DNA from: Laetiporus sulphureus 93-53
Lineage: Eukaryota > Basidiomycota > Agaricomycetes > Polyporales > Laetiporaceae
DNA length: 64,000 nucleotides
NCBI RefSeq assembly: GCF_001632365.1
Contig: NW_024468512.1
Span: forward strand, 329,162 to 393,161
Reading direction: 5' to 3'
Below, piece after piece: positions 13,246 through 26,792 of this stretch; the first letter of the stretch is position 1; every line of letters begins with the position of its first letter. The notes under the pieces were generated by a model. It did no database searches and was not told the origin of the DNA. It saw nothing but the letters and a program-made list of their open reading frames with translations. The position numbers were made by a program, and so were the translations under genes.

Positions 13246-16200
13246 CTAGAAGAATGGCTTCTTCCGTCCGTTGCTCTTTTCGTCAACGGCAACCTTGATG
13301 TGTGTGTGATTCGGCTTAACGCCCGGTTTCGAGCATGGCACGATGCTCTTCAGCCATGCGTCGCCATCGTCCTCGTCCTCCGGTAGGTGATCGTGGTCTT
13401 CACACCACGAGCCGTCCTTCGCGTGCGAATGGCATCCGCAAAGCAGATCATTCGACTTGCCCTTCCCGTGCAGCAAATCCGTCAGCGTGCAGCGCGCCGA
13501 AGGCTCAATGTGCATCATCCGCTGTAGCGCAGGACGCGACTCGCGCGGGAGCAGCCGGAATATCGACTCCGCGCCGCCCTGGTGAAACGTCGCCACGGAT
13601 GACTTGCTATCCGCGCGCCGGCGACGACCCGGGGGCGCCGTCCATTGCTGAGCACCTCCGGATTGCCTTTGAGCGGGCTTTGCAGTCGCCGCAGTTGATG
13701 TACTCGAGACCGTGGCAGAAGAGGGCGCTTCTGACACCTGCTTGTGCATCTCCGAGGGCTTGCGCGATACAGTCGCAACTGCCGTGCGCTCCGTCTCCTT
13801 CTTATTGGCCGGATACTCAGCAAAGTCCTTATGTTTCACGTCCTCCGGAAGGCTAGGCGGCTTCGGGGCCGGTTTAACAGGCCTAAATTCCTCAAACTTA
13901 ATCGGAGGCTTATTAGCGATTAGCGTCACCGCACTGTCAGACTGAACCGCGGGAGGCTTCCTGAAGACATGCGGTGATGGAGGTGCCGGAAGCGACTCTG
14001 TCGAGTCTGCAGGGCGAGCGAATGTTCGTACTGACGGATCAGGATCGACAACGGTGCCGCTTGCATGACGTGACAGTAGTGTTGTGGGAAGCGTAGCCGT
14101 TGAGAGGCTTAGCACGCCCTGTGGAAGTGTCGTCCGCACTGCTTGGCGTCGTTTCTCAAGTGCTGCATCGACAGCTTCCGATTCCGATAGAGACGTGCCG
14201 GAGCCAGACGACCGCGATGAGCGTGCCGAAAGCTTGCCGCCGTCGGCTGCAGTTCGAAAATCGGAAGTCGACACCACCGATGGGGCAGTAGACGTTGCCT
14301 TGCTCTTCTCTGCTGTCTCCGATGCGGGCGTCTCCTCCTCCTTCTGCTCTTTCTCAGGCGGAGGCAACACCTGCTTGCGCTGAGACTCCTTCGGCTTCTC
14401 TAAAAGGTCCGGATGCGCCTGTACGAACGCCCTGAAGCTCGCGTCCGTCTTCGGGTCAGGGATCTTCCATGGGAACCGCCTGAGCACCATGCACATGAAG
14501 ATGATTGCGACACTCCATACGTCCGTCTTGCGTGGGTCGTAACGCTCCTGCGAGAGCACCTCGGGTGCGAGGTACGGATCCGAGCCGACAACGCCTGTAG
14601 CGAATGTTGTCTTCTTCCCGGGATAATGGAACACCGTCGCGGTTCCGAAGTCAATGAGCTTCACCACGTTGTCCTTTGTCATCACGCAGTTGTCCAGCTT
14701 GAGATCGCGGTGTGCGAGCCCGAGCGAATGCAGATACTCAACCCCGTCACAGATCTGCCTGAAAACGCAGTAGATCTCCGGACGTGACATGTTGCCAGAC
14801 ATGACCACGCTGAACAAATCGTACGGTGCGTACTCCATGACCTAAGAACGTGTTGGCATGAGCGTCTGTTTCAAGCGTACGAGAACCAATGCGCATATAC
14901 ACACCTCGTAGTAGTGTCCATGATCCGTAACAATATCCACGGTCTCGATAATGTTCGGATGCTTCAAGGTACTACCCACGCAGAACTCCGCGGTAACCTT
15001 CTTCTGGTACTCGCGATCGCTCTCACCTTGCCGTCTCGCCCTGAACTCCTTCACAGCGAGCGTGCGGCCGCCGTTCTTGCTTGACCCCTTAATCAGACGG
15101 ACCGTTCCACCTGCGCCGCTGCCAAGAACACGTCCCCATTTGCCATACTTCTTCGACAGATGAGCGTGTGTGGCCTGTGATAGCGATGGAATGACGTGTC
15201 CTGGCGAATGCGAGTAAGACGGAGGCGGTGCGAAGTGTCTTGATGTCTCCGCCGACGCGGCTGTAGAAGGAGCCGTAGAAGGAGCTGTCGAAGGAGCTGT
15301 TGAAGGAGCTGTCGACTTGGGCGAATTTCTGCCCGACGCCGGTGGGCTGGTGTCGGTGTCGATGGTATGCTGCGGCGAGCGCGAACTGCGCTTACTGCTA
15401 TCGTCGGTGGACGTACCAGGTGACGGCGTCTTCGCGACATTACCCTTCTTCACATCCAACTCATCCTTCTCCTTACGTTCCTTGGCCCGCTCCTTCTTGC
15501 TCTTGTCCCTGTCCTTCCACAGCATAGTGGAGAAGCGCGACTCTTTCTTATTGTCGTCACTACCAACATACTCGGTCGACGCGTTCACAGGGGTAGGCGG
15601 GACGGCGGACACATAGCCCGATCCGGTAGAGCCAGCAACAGAACCAGGTGTGCCGGGAGTGTGCGCACCCGGAGCGGCCTCGAGGTAGCTCGACTGCTCG
15701 AAATGCACTCCTCGGCGTTGTTCGGACGCGGGCAGTGCTTGCTCGTGAGGTGGGCTGGCCATGGCAGAAGTGGGCGCAGTATTCGTCGCGCTACCATGAT
15801 GTGGATGTGCGTGGGGTATATGGTGGTTTAGGAACCGCTTCAGATCATGGAGGGCACCAGGAAGGTGCTTTGAGCTCTTCGTGGAGTGTACGCTGACAGA
15901 AGAAGGTGCAACACTGCCACCGGGAGTGGTTGGGGTGGAGGGGGCAGGGACGGCCATTGTGGGCGGCGGTAACTCTATGCCAGGTGAGCTATGCGGAGGG
16001 GACGAATTGGTGGAAGCCGGGGCAGAGAGCAGTTGCTGGCTAGGACGGCGGGAAAAGGTGAAGCGCGAGACGGAAGAAGCGCTGGAAGGTGGAAGGTTGT
16101 CGGTGGAAGGGTCAACAGAACCCTCTGGTGAGCGGGAGGTGTCGGCGGGTAATGTGCAGAGAAGGGGCTGAGACGAACGTCTCACGGGAGCCGGAGCCTA

Positions 16201-16553
16201 GGAAAGGATAACAATTGGAGTTATAGATATGTGTCAGCATGAGTGCGGACGGGTGAAACATGGCAGACGGGTAGTGTTTGAGAATGGGCAATACCAACCT
16301 GCTCCTTGGCCCTGGCTGTGATACGTGGTGTAGCGAGCTTATCGTGTGGGTCGGATGGCGAGGTAGGAGATGCAACCGCTATTGACGGGGCTGGATCAGC
16401 ACGCGGGGAACCATCGGCGGGCGAAAAAGAAGGAGAGGAGGGAGAACTGCTAGTTTTCGCATGCAGTGGAGGCCGAGAGGTGGGCGACATGGCCGATGGA
16501 GCGCCCACTGCCTGGGACGGGGGTATCGAGACAGCGACGGGGGGCATTGGCAA
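13246..16553 (-). CDS. Large Ser/Thr protein kinase of the fungal HAL4/SAT4 (Npr1-like) group
   Basis: Three exons (16553-16299, 16197-14905, 14841-13246) encode 1047 residues. The first 430 are Ser/Pro/Thr-rich and disordered-looking, with a tandem TAPS repeat near residues 385-400. The kinase domain starts with [14 protein letters not shown] (about 435). It continues with AVKEF, the catalytic loop HRDLKLDN (about 558), DFGTA and the activation-loop end APEV. A 270-residue low-complexity insert, starting near 660, separates the PWKIPDP region from the final helices ([15 protein letters not shown], near 940), as is common in this fungal group. In yeast, Sat4/Hal4 and Npr1-family kinases regulate potassium and nutrient transporters at the plasma membrane. 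That role is inferred here from the family. The start is the first ATG of the open frame; 16547 is an alternative two codons in. Confidence 0.92.
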
Positions 16554-19500
16554 GCAAGCACAATGAGGGCGACGAAAAAGTCGTCGACGGGGAAAGCGTC
16601 GTCGTCGTCGATGATGATGACAGGAGTGGACGGAGGAGGACGCGGGAGTGATATGGACAGGGAAAGAAGTGACCGAGGGAGCTGGGTGCGTTGTTTATGG
16701 CGCGCATCACTCGGCAGGGATCTGAGATGTTGCCGGTCCGTCTCTAGCGCCCGCTCGCCCTTTGCTCCTGCTCCACCCATCGTCACGCTCACACATCCCT
16801 GCGCGCTGCCCCCATGCCCCGCGCCGGCCGCGCGTGCATCACCCTCGTTTAGCGTCGTCGTCGCTGCTGGCTGCGAGCACCATGCGCGGAGCCCAGTCTG
16901 TAGCGCTCACAGGCTGAACACCAATCGGCAAGAGCTGCCGAAGACGACTATCTGGTGCTGCCATCCGACCCCCGCTTCTCTGACACCATCCTCTCACCAC
17001 TACGCCCGCGGCTGTTCGCTGCTCACGCTGAGCGCGTTCATTCCCAGCCTTTCCATAAGCCTCGCTGGGCATGCAGAGGCCGACCGCCGTCCGAACCAAG
17101 GCGCGATAAATCTTTCGTCCGAAGTCAAATAGTCTGCGCTCCACTTTATCCCGAAATGTGCATTTTAGGCAATCTGACATCGTAATCTGCCGTCATCGGC
17201 AACGGCATGCCGCGGCATCTCAGCCAATCGGAGCACAACTACGTCACAGTGCACGAGCCGCCCGTCCTCCGCTCGCCCGGCCGCCTTCCATTCCTGGCAG
17301 CGCCCCGTTCCGCCGCCCGCCGCCCGACGCGTGCTACCCGACCGGGCGTCGCCGACATCAGCATCGCAGTCATCGACGTATTGCATACTTCAGTGCTCTG
17401 CCGATGGGTGTGCCGAGTGACTCCTTTTCTCGTTTGCGATCTTCCAGTCTGTGAGGGTGCCACTTGCATCACCTGCTCATCGTTTCATGTAACCACTATT
17501 GCGTGTGCGTTCATCCTATTAATGATCTCCGTTCCTCTACGCGAAATGCATCCGACCGCAACGTATCAGGACTGATCACATTCACCCCCCCACGCCCGAG
17601 GAATTCCTCGCCATTCTCATCCTCCTCAGCAACGGCCCGTGTTTTCGCAGTCCAGGCCCGCGTCGCCGATCCCTGCGCCCCAAGGCCTCACCACTCGCTG
17701 GATGGCTCCTTCGTGGCGTTACTTTCGGCGGAGGTGTGTAACGAAACGGCGTGCGCGTGCGGCCTCCGCTCAAAACCCGCTGTGCCCTTCACAGGCACCC
17801 ACTGTCCGCGTAGCCAAGTGCCGCCACCAGGCTCCAACGCTCCTATCGAAACACGATGCTAAGTATCAAAAACGTACGTCCGACGCGCACTACATCCACA
17901 CCTCTCAGGGGCGCCCGATGCCGTCGCGCGCTGGGAACATCGTGCGCAGGTGCGCTTGCTCATTCGCCCCTGCAGCCTAATTGCAATCCCTGTGCAATTC
18001 ATTAAAAGTGCGCTGCTCAAATGGTACGTCTACGTTCATGGTCACTATCTAATACGTTCGGCTCCCGTCATTGGCTTGCATACCCTATTGCAACTAGACA
18101 AAGAAGTTTTATTATATGAATGAAAATGCAAATGCACAGCTATAGCAGGCCACACCGCCCCGACCAATTGGTACCAATCATAAAAATGCACAGCAAAATG
18201 CAGCGGCCACGCAGCCATTCGTCCGGACGCGCCTCGGGTCGGAGGTTGTTCATGTCCATTTCACTCGCGGTGGCCCGTGACTCAAGCACTCCGTGCGCTC
18301 CGGACGGACGAAGCACGCTGTTGTCACCGAGCCGGGCCCTGTACCGCTCCCCCGGTACCGTTGGCGAGCGAAACCAGGTCATCTCGACTTTTTTTCCTTC
18401 AGCGCTTGCGCATGACGGGGTCCCTCTGCTCATTTGATATGTGACTTCGTGATTATGTCCATTTGTCGGTTTTCTTTTATTATGTAATATTTTGATGGCT
18501 GGTGGCTGTGCCATTCCTTTTGTACTTTTATTTAAGTGAATGGGTATGAAAATTAAGAGTGCGTTAAGACATTGAAATAAATGTACAAAACGAACGGCAT
18601 ATGTACTATGTAGCCACCTACTGGCAACACTCACAAGCGTTGCATCCTTAGTGTCCTCATTCTATATCACCTCAGACAGAGACCCATTTCCATTTGCGAC
18701 AGCGCTTTTTCGAGGTAAATTCAGTTTGATATTGTGAATTCATTGCCATAAAAGGGAATTTGTAACGTACTAAATCGGATTTTGACGGCATATTACAGGG
18801 TCAAAAACATCTTGGGGGTGCATGCCGCAGTACTGCACAATGGCCATAGATCTGTCTCTCCAATTCTCTGTACTGTGATTTTTCATGCATCTTCATCATC
18901 TGCCTTGCTTGTGCTGCTGCCCTTTGTCTCATGTGTGACAGTGCATTATAATGCACCACATCCATTGGTTCATTTAGCTAGCCATCAACGTTTTAGATAC
19001 TATGTACTGTCACAGATTTTCGCCACAAAGTCTGCACGTGACTTTTCTCACACCACAAGATCACGTGCTTCACCAATATCTCACGCCACTCAGCCACAGA
19101 CGTGATGCGTAGAGATCAGGTGATAGTCCACATCACATGTTATGGTCCAGACCCGTGGATGATACGGTCGGACCTGTCTATTCCAGGATACAATAGAGGC
19201 ACCCATTTGGGAACAAAGGGAACAAGGACTATTGTTATGCGTCGGCCTTCCGCTTCCTATTAGTTTAGCCAGAAGCCTAGATAGGTACGATGTTCACACC
19301 GGAGCTCAAAAGGAGAACCAAGATAGGCACGATGTGCACACGCATTACTGCAGCAACCATCGATCTTCTCACTTATTGTTCTACTTCTGGACATCCTATT
19401 GTTTCATGTACGGCCATTTGCTTATACCCGTAGATAGGTAGCTTAGGTAAGATAGCCCGCTGTACGTGTATATAAGACCAGCCATGTAGGGACGAAACCT

Positions 19501-22500
19501 CAGATTGTTTCTCCTCGTCTACTACCTATAGCATCCACTGAGCTCACCAGCTCCTTCATATATCTCTCACCCCTTCCTGCATCTGCCACGTCGACCAGTA
19601 AGTCAACAGGCTCTTGCACCACATAGGGTTCAGGGGGATACTTTTGAGATCAGGGGGATCAGAGCGGCACGTTCCACGTGGCTGTCTCTTTTTAGTCTTT
19701 TTTGATCTCTTGTCCGGTGTTACCGTGACATGTACACACTCAGCTAATTCCATAGTCCTCAATAAATAGTTTCTACCTCCCTGTCTTGCTCCTTTTTATC
19801 AAACTGATTATATTGGCCTGCACTCCCTTGCTGCCTAGCTACTCACTCAAATCTGAAATCTCATACTTCTTTACTCTCATATCTCATCCCTTACACAATC
19901 TGCCCATTACATTATTAAAATTCTGACTGTCAATATGTCATCTGGTGGACCGTGATGTGCACCAACGATAATCACATTCTCCATGGTCATGATGCTATAA
20001 GTTCAAGCCATTCCTACCAGACACTCAGCCACACCGGAAAGCCTGCCAGATTTGGATATTTAATTAAACTTCCGCACAGCATGCTCAGCAGAGAATTATG
20101 GGTAGTTGTGACATCCGCCAAGAATTGTGATGTCTGCCAAGATGAATTGGGCTCGGGCCGATTATCCATAATCGTCATGCCGCGTCATGCCGGACAAAAG
20201 ACCCCAGGGGTAACCTACTCAGGCGCTGAAGGAAGAACTCAAGACGACCTGGTTTCGCTCGCCAACGGTACCCCGGCGATCTTGACTGCTCTGTAAGCGA
20301 CGGTTCGCAATCGAAGCCAGTGCGGGTGGTACATGCAGATACGAGATGCGGTGTGGCCAATGGAGTGTTGACATCGCATCCCATGCTCGCGAATAGGTAT
20401 CAGTGCGGGGAAAGCGATGCCTGCGATCGTCGCTGCTCGACGTTTATCCCCAGACAATAATCAAGATACTACACCAAGGCTGTTGCACAAACCTCAAGTC
20501 ATGAATTGTGGGGCTCGCCAAGGCACAAAATCTCGATTGAGGTCTACGGGTTCGTTTTGAGGCGAACAATAACAACTTTATCTGAAGTTTCAGTTGCGAA
20601 GCGTAGCGAAGATTCTAACGCTGCATTCGGAGGCTCGCTTGGCCAACTGTATCTGTACCTGTACCTGTATTACCGACAGCTTCTGACCATCCAAGTCGAG
20701 CGACTCGCAGTCTCAGTGCGCAGCAACGGGCTGGTCTGGACATGATCGTTCCCACTGGCTGAAGTCATCCGGCGAAGTCATGCGCTTACCAGTCTCGACT
20801 GGACCACTTGACGGTCTACCCAGCCTATCGGTATTCGAGACTCACAGTCTGGAGGAGGAGAGCAGCTCTTAAAGGGGCAGTCGCAAAGGCGTGCAATCCG
20901 CGCGGGACATCTCGACTCGGTCCAGCGGTGTTTTTACCAACTCTGACGCTTAGATTTTGCCCATCAGTCCTAGATGTGCCTGCTGGTGGAACTGTCTCGA
21001 CACTTATTTACGTCAGACTTCGGAATACATCCAGTCAAATTCGAAAGGTCGCGTGTTCGCTGATCAAAAAACATACACGTACCTCACTTCTAATTTAGGA
21101 ACACACCGTCTGCTCGTTCCCGGCGGCCACTGCGTGCGATCGTTTCTCGACTCATTCCACCCGTGACCTCATAGACTAGCACAAGCCACTTCTTGTCATT
21201 TGGAATAACAGCCACCGAGAGGCTCGAACGGTGACATCGATGCATGGTTACAGGGTCGTCAGCGGAGCGCTCTGCGAACATCGACCTGCAGCGCAATATA
21301 TCCGCAGCTTGCCGACCGTATTGAATTAGCAATATTGACGTTGTATGTGGATGGGAGATGGTAGCGCAGGTAGCTAGTTTGGGCAAATTCACGCGCGCTT
21401 GCGCACGACGTCATATCGTAGTAACCGCTTACCTGACCTGCCAGTGCAGCAACCCCATTCCAACAGGCGTATATCCGCAACGCTGTTGGGCTAATAGCCG
21501 AGCCCGCTATTCGCCTGAGTGGAGGCGCTTGTCCTAGGTTAGTGTCTGACCAACTTGCACAGTCAACCGGTCACACTGGTGTACTTGGATCGGCTCTTGC
21601 AGAGCTTTGCATCCACTTACATCACCTCATCTGCGCTAGAATCACAACAAAATAGGGTGTCGCTGTGCCTCCGGCAGTGCAAGGGGTGCACATGTCGTAA
21701 TCGTCGATGATGGTCTGTCAAGATGCGGTGGTGTTAGCGCAGCCGCACAATTGAATGCATCATTTGGGATCCATCAGCGCAAACACGGCACTCGGTCACC
21801 GGGTCTCAGTATGATCATCAAACAAAGCCACAAGCGGTCCACAACATTCATTTGAGTGAGGTGCCGGCGCACCAGCCTAGCTTTCTGAGGCTCGGTCAAT
21901 GAGGGTGCTGTAGCTCCGTGCTTGACATGCTAGTCTCCATGAATAGTCTGATGGTGTTGGCGCATCGGAAACCAAAGGTAACGTTACGCCGGTGGGTCAC
22001 ACCGACACAGTCGGACTTGCTGTGTCACGTCACCGCCGCCCGCATCGCTCGGGCAGACCGGCGTTATGTAGCATGCTTCGCCCGCGGCCACACCCAACTG
22101 ACCTCGGGCTGCTCTCCATCTGCCCGCTACCTTTGATCGGTTGCCCACCGATCGGCCGATCACCCTTCACACCCGCAAAGTTCGCCGGGCCCTCCGCCCG
22201 GGGCCGGAGGACGCAGGGGTGGTTGATGCCAAGTGTGCATATATGGAGTGCTTCGGAAGGAGACGAGATGCAGGGGAGCATCGCGGGAAGGATCGCATGA
22301 TGGACGCAGCGTGCTCGGACATCCTTCGGGCAGCGAGCGAGGAATCCCGACAAAAGACAAGCCTGAACGAGTCTGGTCGTGGCTCGGTAGGACTCAGCCC
22401 AAGACATGCGTTTGCAAGCACACACCGGTTTGCCACGATATGTTTCACTAAGTGACTAGTGACTGATCTCGTTTTGGTTTGAGGTGCATTGCAGATGCAC

Positions 22501-22626
22501 ATAGGTGAGAGGACACGAATTAGATAATACAGGATACAGGCCGCTCACGCTCATCTAGTATCGCCCAACTTATACATCTGCTAGGCTCTCCCCCACGCAC
22601 GGTACCGTGAACACCCGACTCGCGCC
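16554..22626. other. 6-kb gene-poor region
   Basis: No gene I can support. 16554-17900 is GC-rich with many short frames on both strands, and it contains the kinase promoter. 18000-19950 is noticeably AT-richer and may contain retroelement debris (see 19138). 20000-22600 has only short overlapping frames without motifs or good splice patterns. It ends at the 3' end of PRP28. Confidence 0.6.
19138..19800 (+). mobile_element. Possible degenerate LTR (solo-LTR-like)
   Basis: The stretch has an LTR-like order of signals. It begins with TGTTATGG and has a TATA-type box TGTATATAAGACC near 19466-19478. About 290 bases further on is an AATAAA signal at 19761-19766, and the whole stretch is AT-rich. 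No partner LTR, internal gag/pol frame or clear target duplication was found, so the ends are guesses. It could equally be an ordinary promoter and terminator of an unrecognised transcript. Confidence 0.2.
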
Positions 22627-25518
22627 TCAGCCCTGGTCGTCCGCATCCCGTTTCCTCTTCATCTCCTTGGACACCTTGTGCTGCGCCGCCTCGTGCTTCG
22701 CCAGCTCGATAGGCACTTTCGACACCGGGCTCTTCGATATCTCTGCAGCACATCGGTCAGCACACTTGCCGCGATATCCGATATAGATAGCGCGAAAGTC
22801 TTACCTTGCTTGAGATCGTACCTGCATCCGCGAGCAAAGAGAGCCAATCAGCATGTGATACACAAGGGCTATCCAATAAGACGGATAGCAGCAGCAGGGG
22901 AAGAAGACGCACATTACTTCATCGTCGTCATTCGTCAGGAAAGTAATCGAAGTTCCTTGTTTCCCAGCACGACCGGTTCGACCTAAAACCGGCAGCGCGT
23001 CAGCAACGATCTCGTGAAACCAGACACCTATAAGAGGAGAGGAAGGACACTCACCAATACGGTGCACGTATGACTCGATGGTGTTCGCCATCTGGTAGTT
23101 GATAACCAAGCTGACGTCCTGCACGTCGATACCCCGACCAGCAAGATCAGTGGCAACGAGGATGTCGCAGTCGCCGGTGCGCAGGGACTGCAGCGCCGCC
23201 TCTCGCTGCTCCTGGTTCTTGCCGGAGTGCAACGTCGCGGCGTTCCACTGAGAGTGCGATAGGTGAGTCAGACAAGCACAATGATTAGGAAGCAAGGTAC
23301 GCACCCCTGCACGCTGGAGATCCTTGGCCACCATATCTGCAGTCTTCTTCTGATTGACAAACACGATGATCGGCGCGGCGTATGCGCCACTGTTGAGAAT
23401 CTCCAAGATTTTCTGCCTGCAACAATCGGTGCATCAGAATCACGCAAAAATGACTAGAGCTTGATATCAATCACGCACTTTTTCTTCTCGTCTCCGCTGA
23501 CGAATTCAACCTTCTGCTCGACAGTATCCACAGCTCTGCCTGCCTCACCAATTGTGATGATAGCGGGCTTCTTGAGGTACTTCTTGGTGAGACGCTCGAC
23601 AGGCGGAGGCATAGTCGCAGAGAACAGCGTTGTCACTCTCGTACGGCCCTTCTTGATCATCGTCTCGCCATCCACGTCCATCTGCTCGCCTTGGTCCTCG
23701 CCCTCCATCGTATCGCTGGGGAGCTTATCAAGAATGAAGGTAAGGTCCGCCTCAAAACCCAGGTTCACCATCCGGTCGGCTTCATCCATGACGATGTAGC
23801 GACATTGGGAGAGCACGATGACGTGACGCTCGATAACATCCTTGAGACGACCAGGCGTGGCGATGATGATCTCTGCACCGGAACGCAAGTTGAACTGTTG
23901 TTCTTCTACAGAACGCTAAAGAAAAGGTCAGCTGCTTGCTGCATAAGACAAGTTGCAAAGTATGAACGCACTCCTCCAACGATAGACACGGAGGTGAATC
24001 CAAGCGGGCCCGCGAACTTCTTCGTCTCCGACTCGATTTGTTGAGCCAACTCACGAGTAGGTGCGAGGATAAGTGCATAGGGACCCAGGTGTCTAATGTC
24101 GTCCGTGAATGGCGGCAAGCTGGAGATGAACGCCAACATAGGAATGACAAAGGCGGCGGTCTTACCGGAACCTGTGCTTTCCGCATGAGCGGACTGCCAA
24201 CGCATGGAAGTAGGGGTACCTACCGGTCTCGGCGATGCCAATGATATCTCGATTCTGTAGACCAATTGGGATTGCTTGACGTTGGATAGGCGACGGATCC
24301 TTGTAGCCAATCTTCGCAATGACATCGAGGATTTGTTGCGGTATTGACGACTCGGCCCATGACCGTAGAGGATGCGGAATCAGACCGCCTATAAGTTGAA
24401 ATGAGCAACTGTTGAACCCATGAGAACCTCGGGGTGCACGAACCTCTGGAGGCAATGCTGAAGTCTTCTCGGAAGATACGCCAATCGCGCTCCTTCATCT
24501 CCTCCAGTGACTTCTCAGTCCAGTGCCTCTCATCTAAGCCAGACTTTGCAGCCTTCCTCCTCTCAAGAGAATCCGCCAACTGCATGCCCTCCCCACCGTT
24601 CCTTCGCACCGACACGGTTCCTCCACCATCGTCCATCCCGGCAATGTGCCCTCGGCCAAACATAACCTGCGCACCCTGCCTTTGGCTCCCGATAGCTGCA
24701 GGTGTCTCCGCACTATACGTGTCGTCCTGCTCGTCCCAGTCGAACACGAACTTGCGATCGTTCATCTTGCGGATCTTTCGCTTCTTCTTGTCGACGCCGA
24801 GGTATCGCGAGCGAATGGCGCTCAGGTCGCTATCGGTCATGGGTGGAACGTAGGGCTCTGATGCAGCGGTGATGGAAGGAATGCCGTTGGTCGACGATCC
24901 GGGTGGAGGGGGAGGGGGCATGGAGGATGGTGGCGGTGTGGAGGTGCTGCTTGCTGGGCCTGATGGGGGTGCTTTGCCTCGGTCGGCGCGAGGGCCCGTG
25001 GGTACACCTTGATATGACCCGGAACGTCTGTCGTCTGTCTGTCGTCTGTCTCTGTCTCGAGCATCCCGCCGACCGTATCGGCTGTCTCCTCTGTCCCGGT
25101 CTCTTTCCCGGTCGTAGCGGTCGTCGTCTGTATAGTAGTGTTAGAAAAAAGGCAGGCAAGTCATTACTCATCATAAGGCAATACTCACATCGACCACTGC
25201 CTCCGTATCTGCTCGCACGTTCCCGCTCTCGCTCGCGCTGATGGATCTCCTCCGCCTCTCGCTCCAAGCGTTCACGGTCCTGCTTTGCCTGCTCATCTTT
25301 CTCGCGCTGTTCCTTGATCTCTTGTGCACGTTTGCTTATAGCAAGCTGCGCGCGTTGTTCCTTAGTCAGGAACCTGGGCTAGAGTAAGCTCGTTCAGACT
25401 CCATCCAGTCAGCACTTTCAGAATTCGCTAAACGCACCTTGGACGAAGCCTCTTTCTCCTCCTTCTGTTTCTGAAGTAAGCTCTCGATGGACAGCGGCTC
25501 TGCCCTAGTGCTCGCCAT
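22627..25518 (-). CDS. PRP28: Pre-mRNA splicing DEAD-box helicase Prp28 (human DDX23/U5-100K)
   Basis: Eleven exons (25518-25438, 25378-25189, 25127-24444, 24388-24224, 24171-23972, 23915-23479, 23416-23305, 23247-23055, 22982-22913, 22821-22805, 22742-22627) encode 754 residues. Prp28 displaces U1 from the 5' splice site so that U6 can bind during spliceosome activation. The N-terminal part carries an Arg/Asp/Glu dipeptide-rich stretch ([20 protein letters not shown]). Helicase motifs follow in order: [54 protein letters not shown] and HRIGRTGRAG. The joined C-terminus [17 protein letters not shown] matches the family. Exon 10 is only 17 bases. The start codon is 225 bases from that of the divergent EF-hand-like gene, so they share a promoter region. 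Confidence 0.96.
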
Positions 25519-25743
25519 GGTGGATGATGCAAAGCTGGATGTGAAGCGTAAAGTCGTGAGCGGAGAAGACGTGCGCACTGCGCAAGATGCAGGCGGGGCG
25601 CTCGATCAATCACGCGCGCTCGCGCCCTTTTCCATTCTGGGAAATTTATGGCGCTGTGCAGAATTATTTCCGTGAGTTCCTGCACCTCCCGCGCTCGAGC
25701 CCTTCCTGGTTGCTTCATTTCTGTACGGGTCTTCTCAGAAAGA
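25519..25743. promoter_or_regulatory. Short divergent promoter, PRP28 / EF-hand-like gene
   Basis: 225 bases between opposite start codons. Both genes must be driven from this interval. No TATA box or other element could be named with confidence. Confidence 0.55.
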
Positions 25744-26422
25744 ATGTCTGGTTTCGACTCGTCACGTCCGGAGTCCCCGGAACCCGAATCACGGCAGGGG
25801 CGCAGGAACGGCACGGACGGTGTCCAGTTGCTTGATGAGGACGGCGCCATTTCAGAGCAGGTGCGTATATTAAGTTATACCTACATGAAGAAGCTCAAGG
25901 GGTAATCTTGTTGTGACGCGTAGTTGGAAGCCTGCTTGAAGCATATTTTCGCAAAATACTGCACGCCCCGACCCGCTCCTCCGCCAAAAGGCTTTACGCT
26001 CCTCTCGCCTCCAAATGACGCGTATCTCACAGCAGAGGGACTGGACATGTGGGCACGAGATACCAATGGTGCTCCATTTGACGATGCTACGAAAGGAGAG
26101 ATATTGGAGTTCATGGATGTGACGGACAATGGTGACCTGACGTGAGCAACTCTCCCTCGGCTTTCTGACACGTCCAAATCAGCTGCACAAATTGAGATGC
26201 AACACACAGATTCAAAGGATTTATCCAAGTATATCAGTTACAGACGGAGAATGATGAAGAGGAGACATGGAGGGATCTGGTGTGCACACTATCCCTCGTT
26301 TGAACGATGAGCCCATGCCTGATTGTTCGTCCAACTGTTAGTCAAGCCATGGGTTCGACCGAACGCTGAAACTGGTAGCGACTCGCAGTGAAGACACTTC
26401 TGCTGATGATGTGGTTCGTTGA
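25744..26422 (+). CDS. Small acidic protein with an EF-hand-like loop, function unknown
   Basis: Four exons (25744-25860, 25924-26141, 26210-26279, 26342-26422) encode 161 residues; all junctions are clean GT-AG and keep frame. The N-terminus is Ser/Pro/Glu-rich. The middle contains TAEGLDMWARDTNG and then DVTDNGDLTFKGF, which has the spacing of a calcium-binding EF-hand loop but Gly instead of Glu/Asp at position 12. Calcium binding is therefore doubtful. I do not recognise a named family. The gene is divergent from PRP28 and converges with the methyltransferase gene. Confidence 0.72.
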
Positions 26423-26792
26423 CAATCGGATATTGTCGCTACGCCCTGCAGTCTTCTGACAACTATTAGTCCATCGGACAGTCAAAATTACAGCACGAAC
26501 CTGCTGAAGGGCGATAGACTTGGCAGATGTTTCCCCTGCCCTACATGCTCGCGGAGGCGCGAAGATTTTGTTAGAACGGCAGAGATGCAAGCTGAATTTG
26601 TCAAACTTCTTGCATATCTCTGGCTTTGCTATCACTATGGTCCTATATACCAAAGCTTGCCACCCTGTCGCGACACACTGTAACCTTCGTTCGGTGGTTT
26701 CCTATGCCGCCTGTCCATCCAAGCGACATACACGTGGTTGATCAAACCGTAGGACGCTTTTCTGCAAAGGTGTGCAGTTGTCAAACCTTGCC
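26423..26792. other. Convergent 3' intergenic region
   Basis: 370 bases between the EF-hand-like gene and the methyltransferase gene. Nothing recognisable. Confidence 0.5.

Noticed and set aside
13335..13856. 173-residue plus-strand ORF
   Set aside because: Antisense to the kinase insert; no motif.
16461..17132. 223-residue plus-strand ORF
   Set aside because: It overlaps the first kinase exon in antisense and runs into its GC-rich promoter. Low-complexity Ser/Arg/Cys composition and no family.
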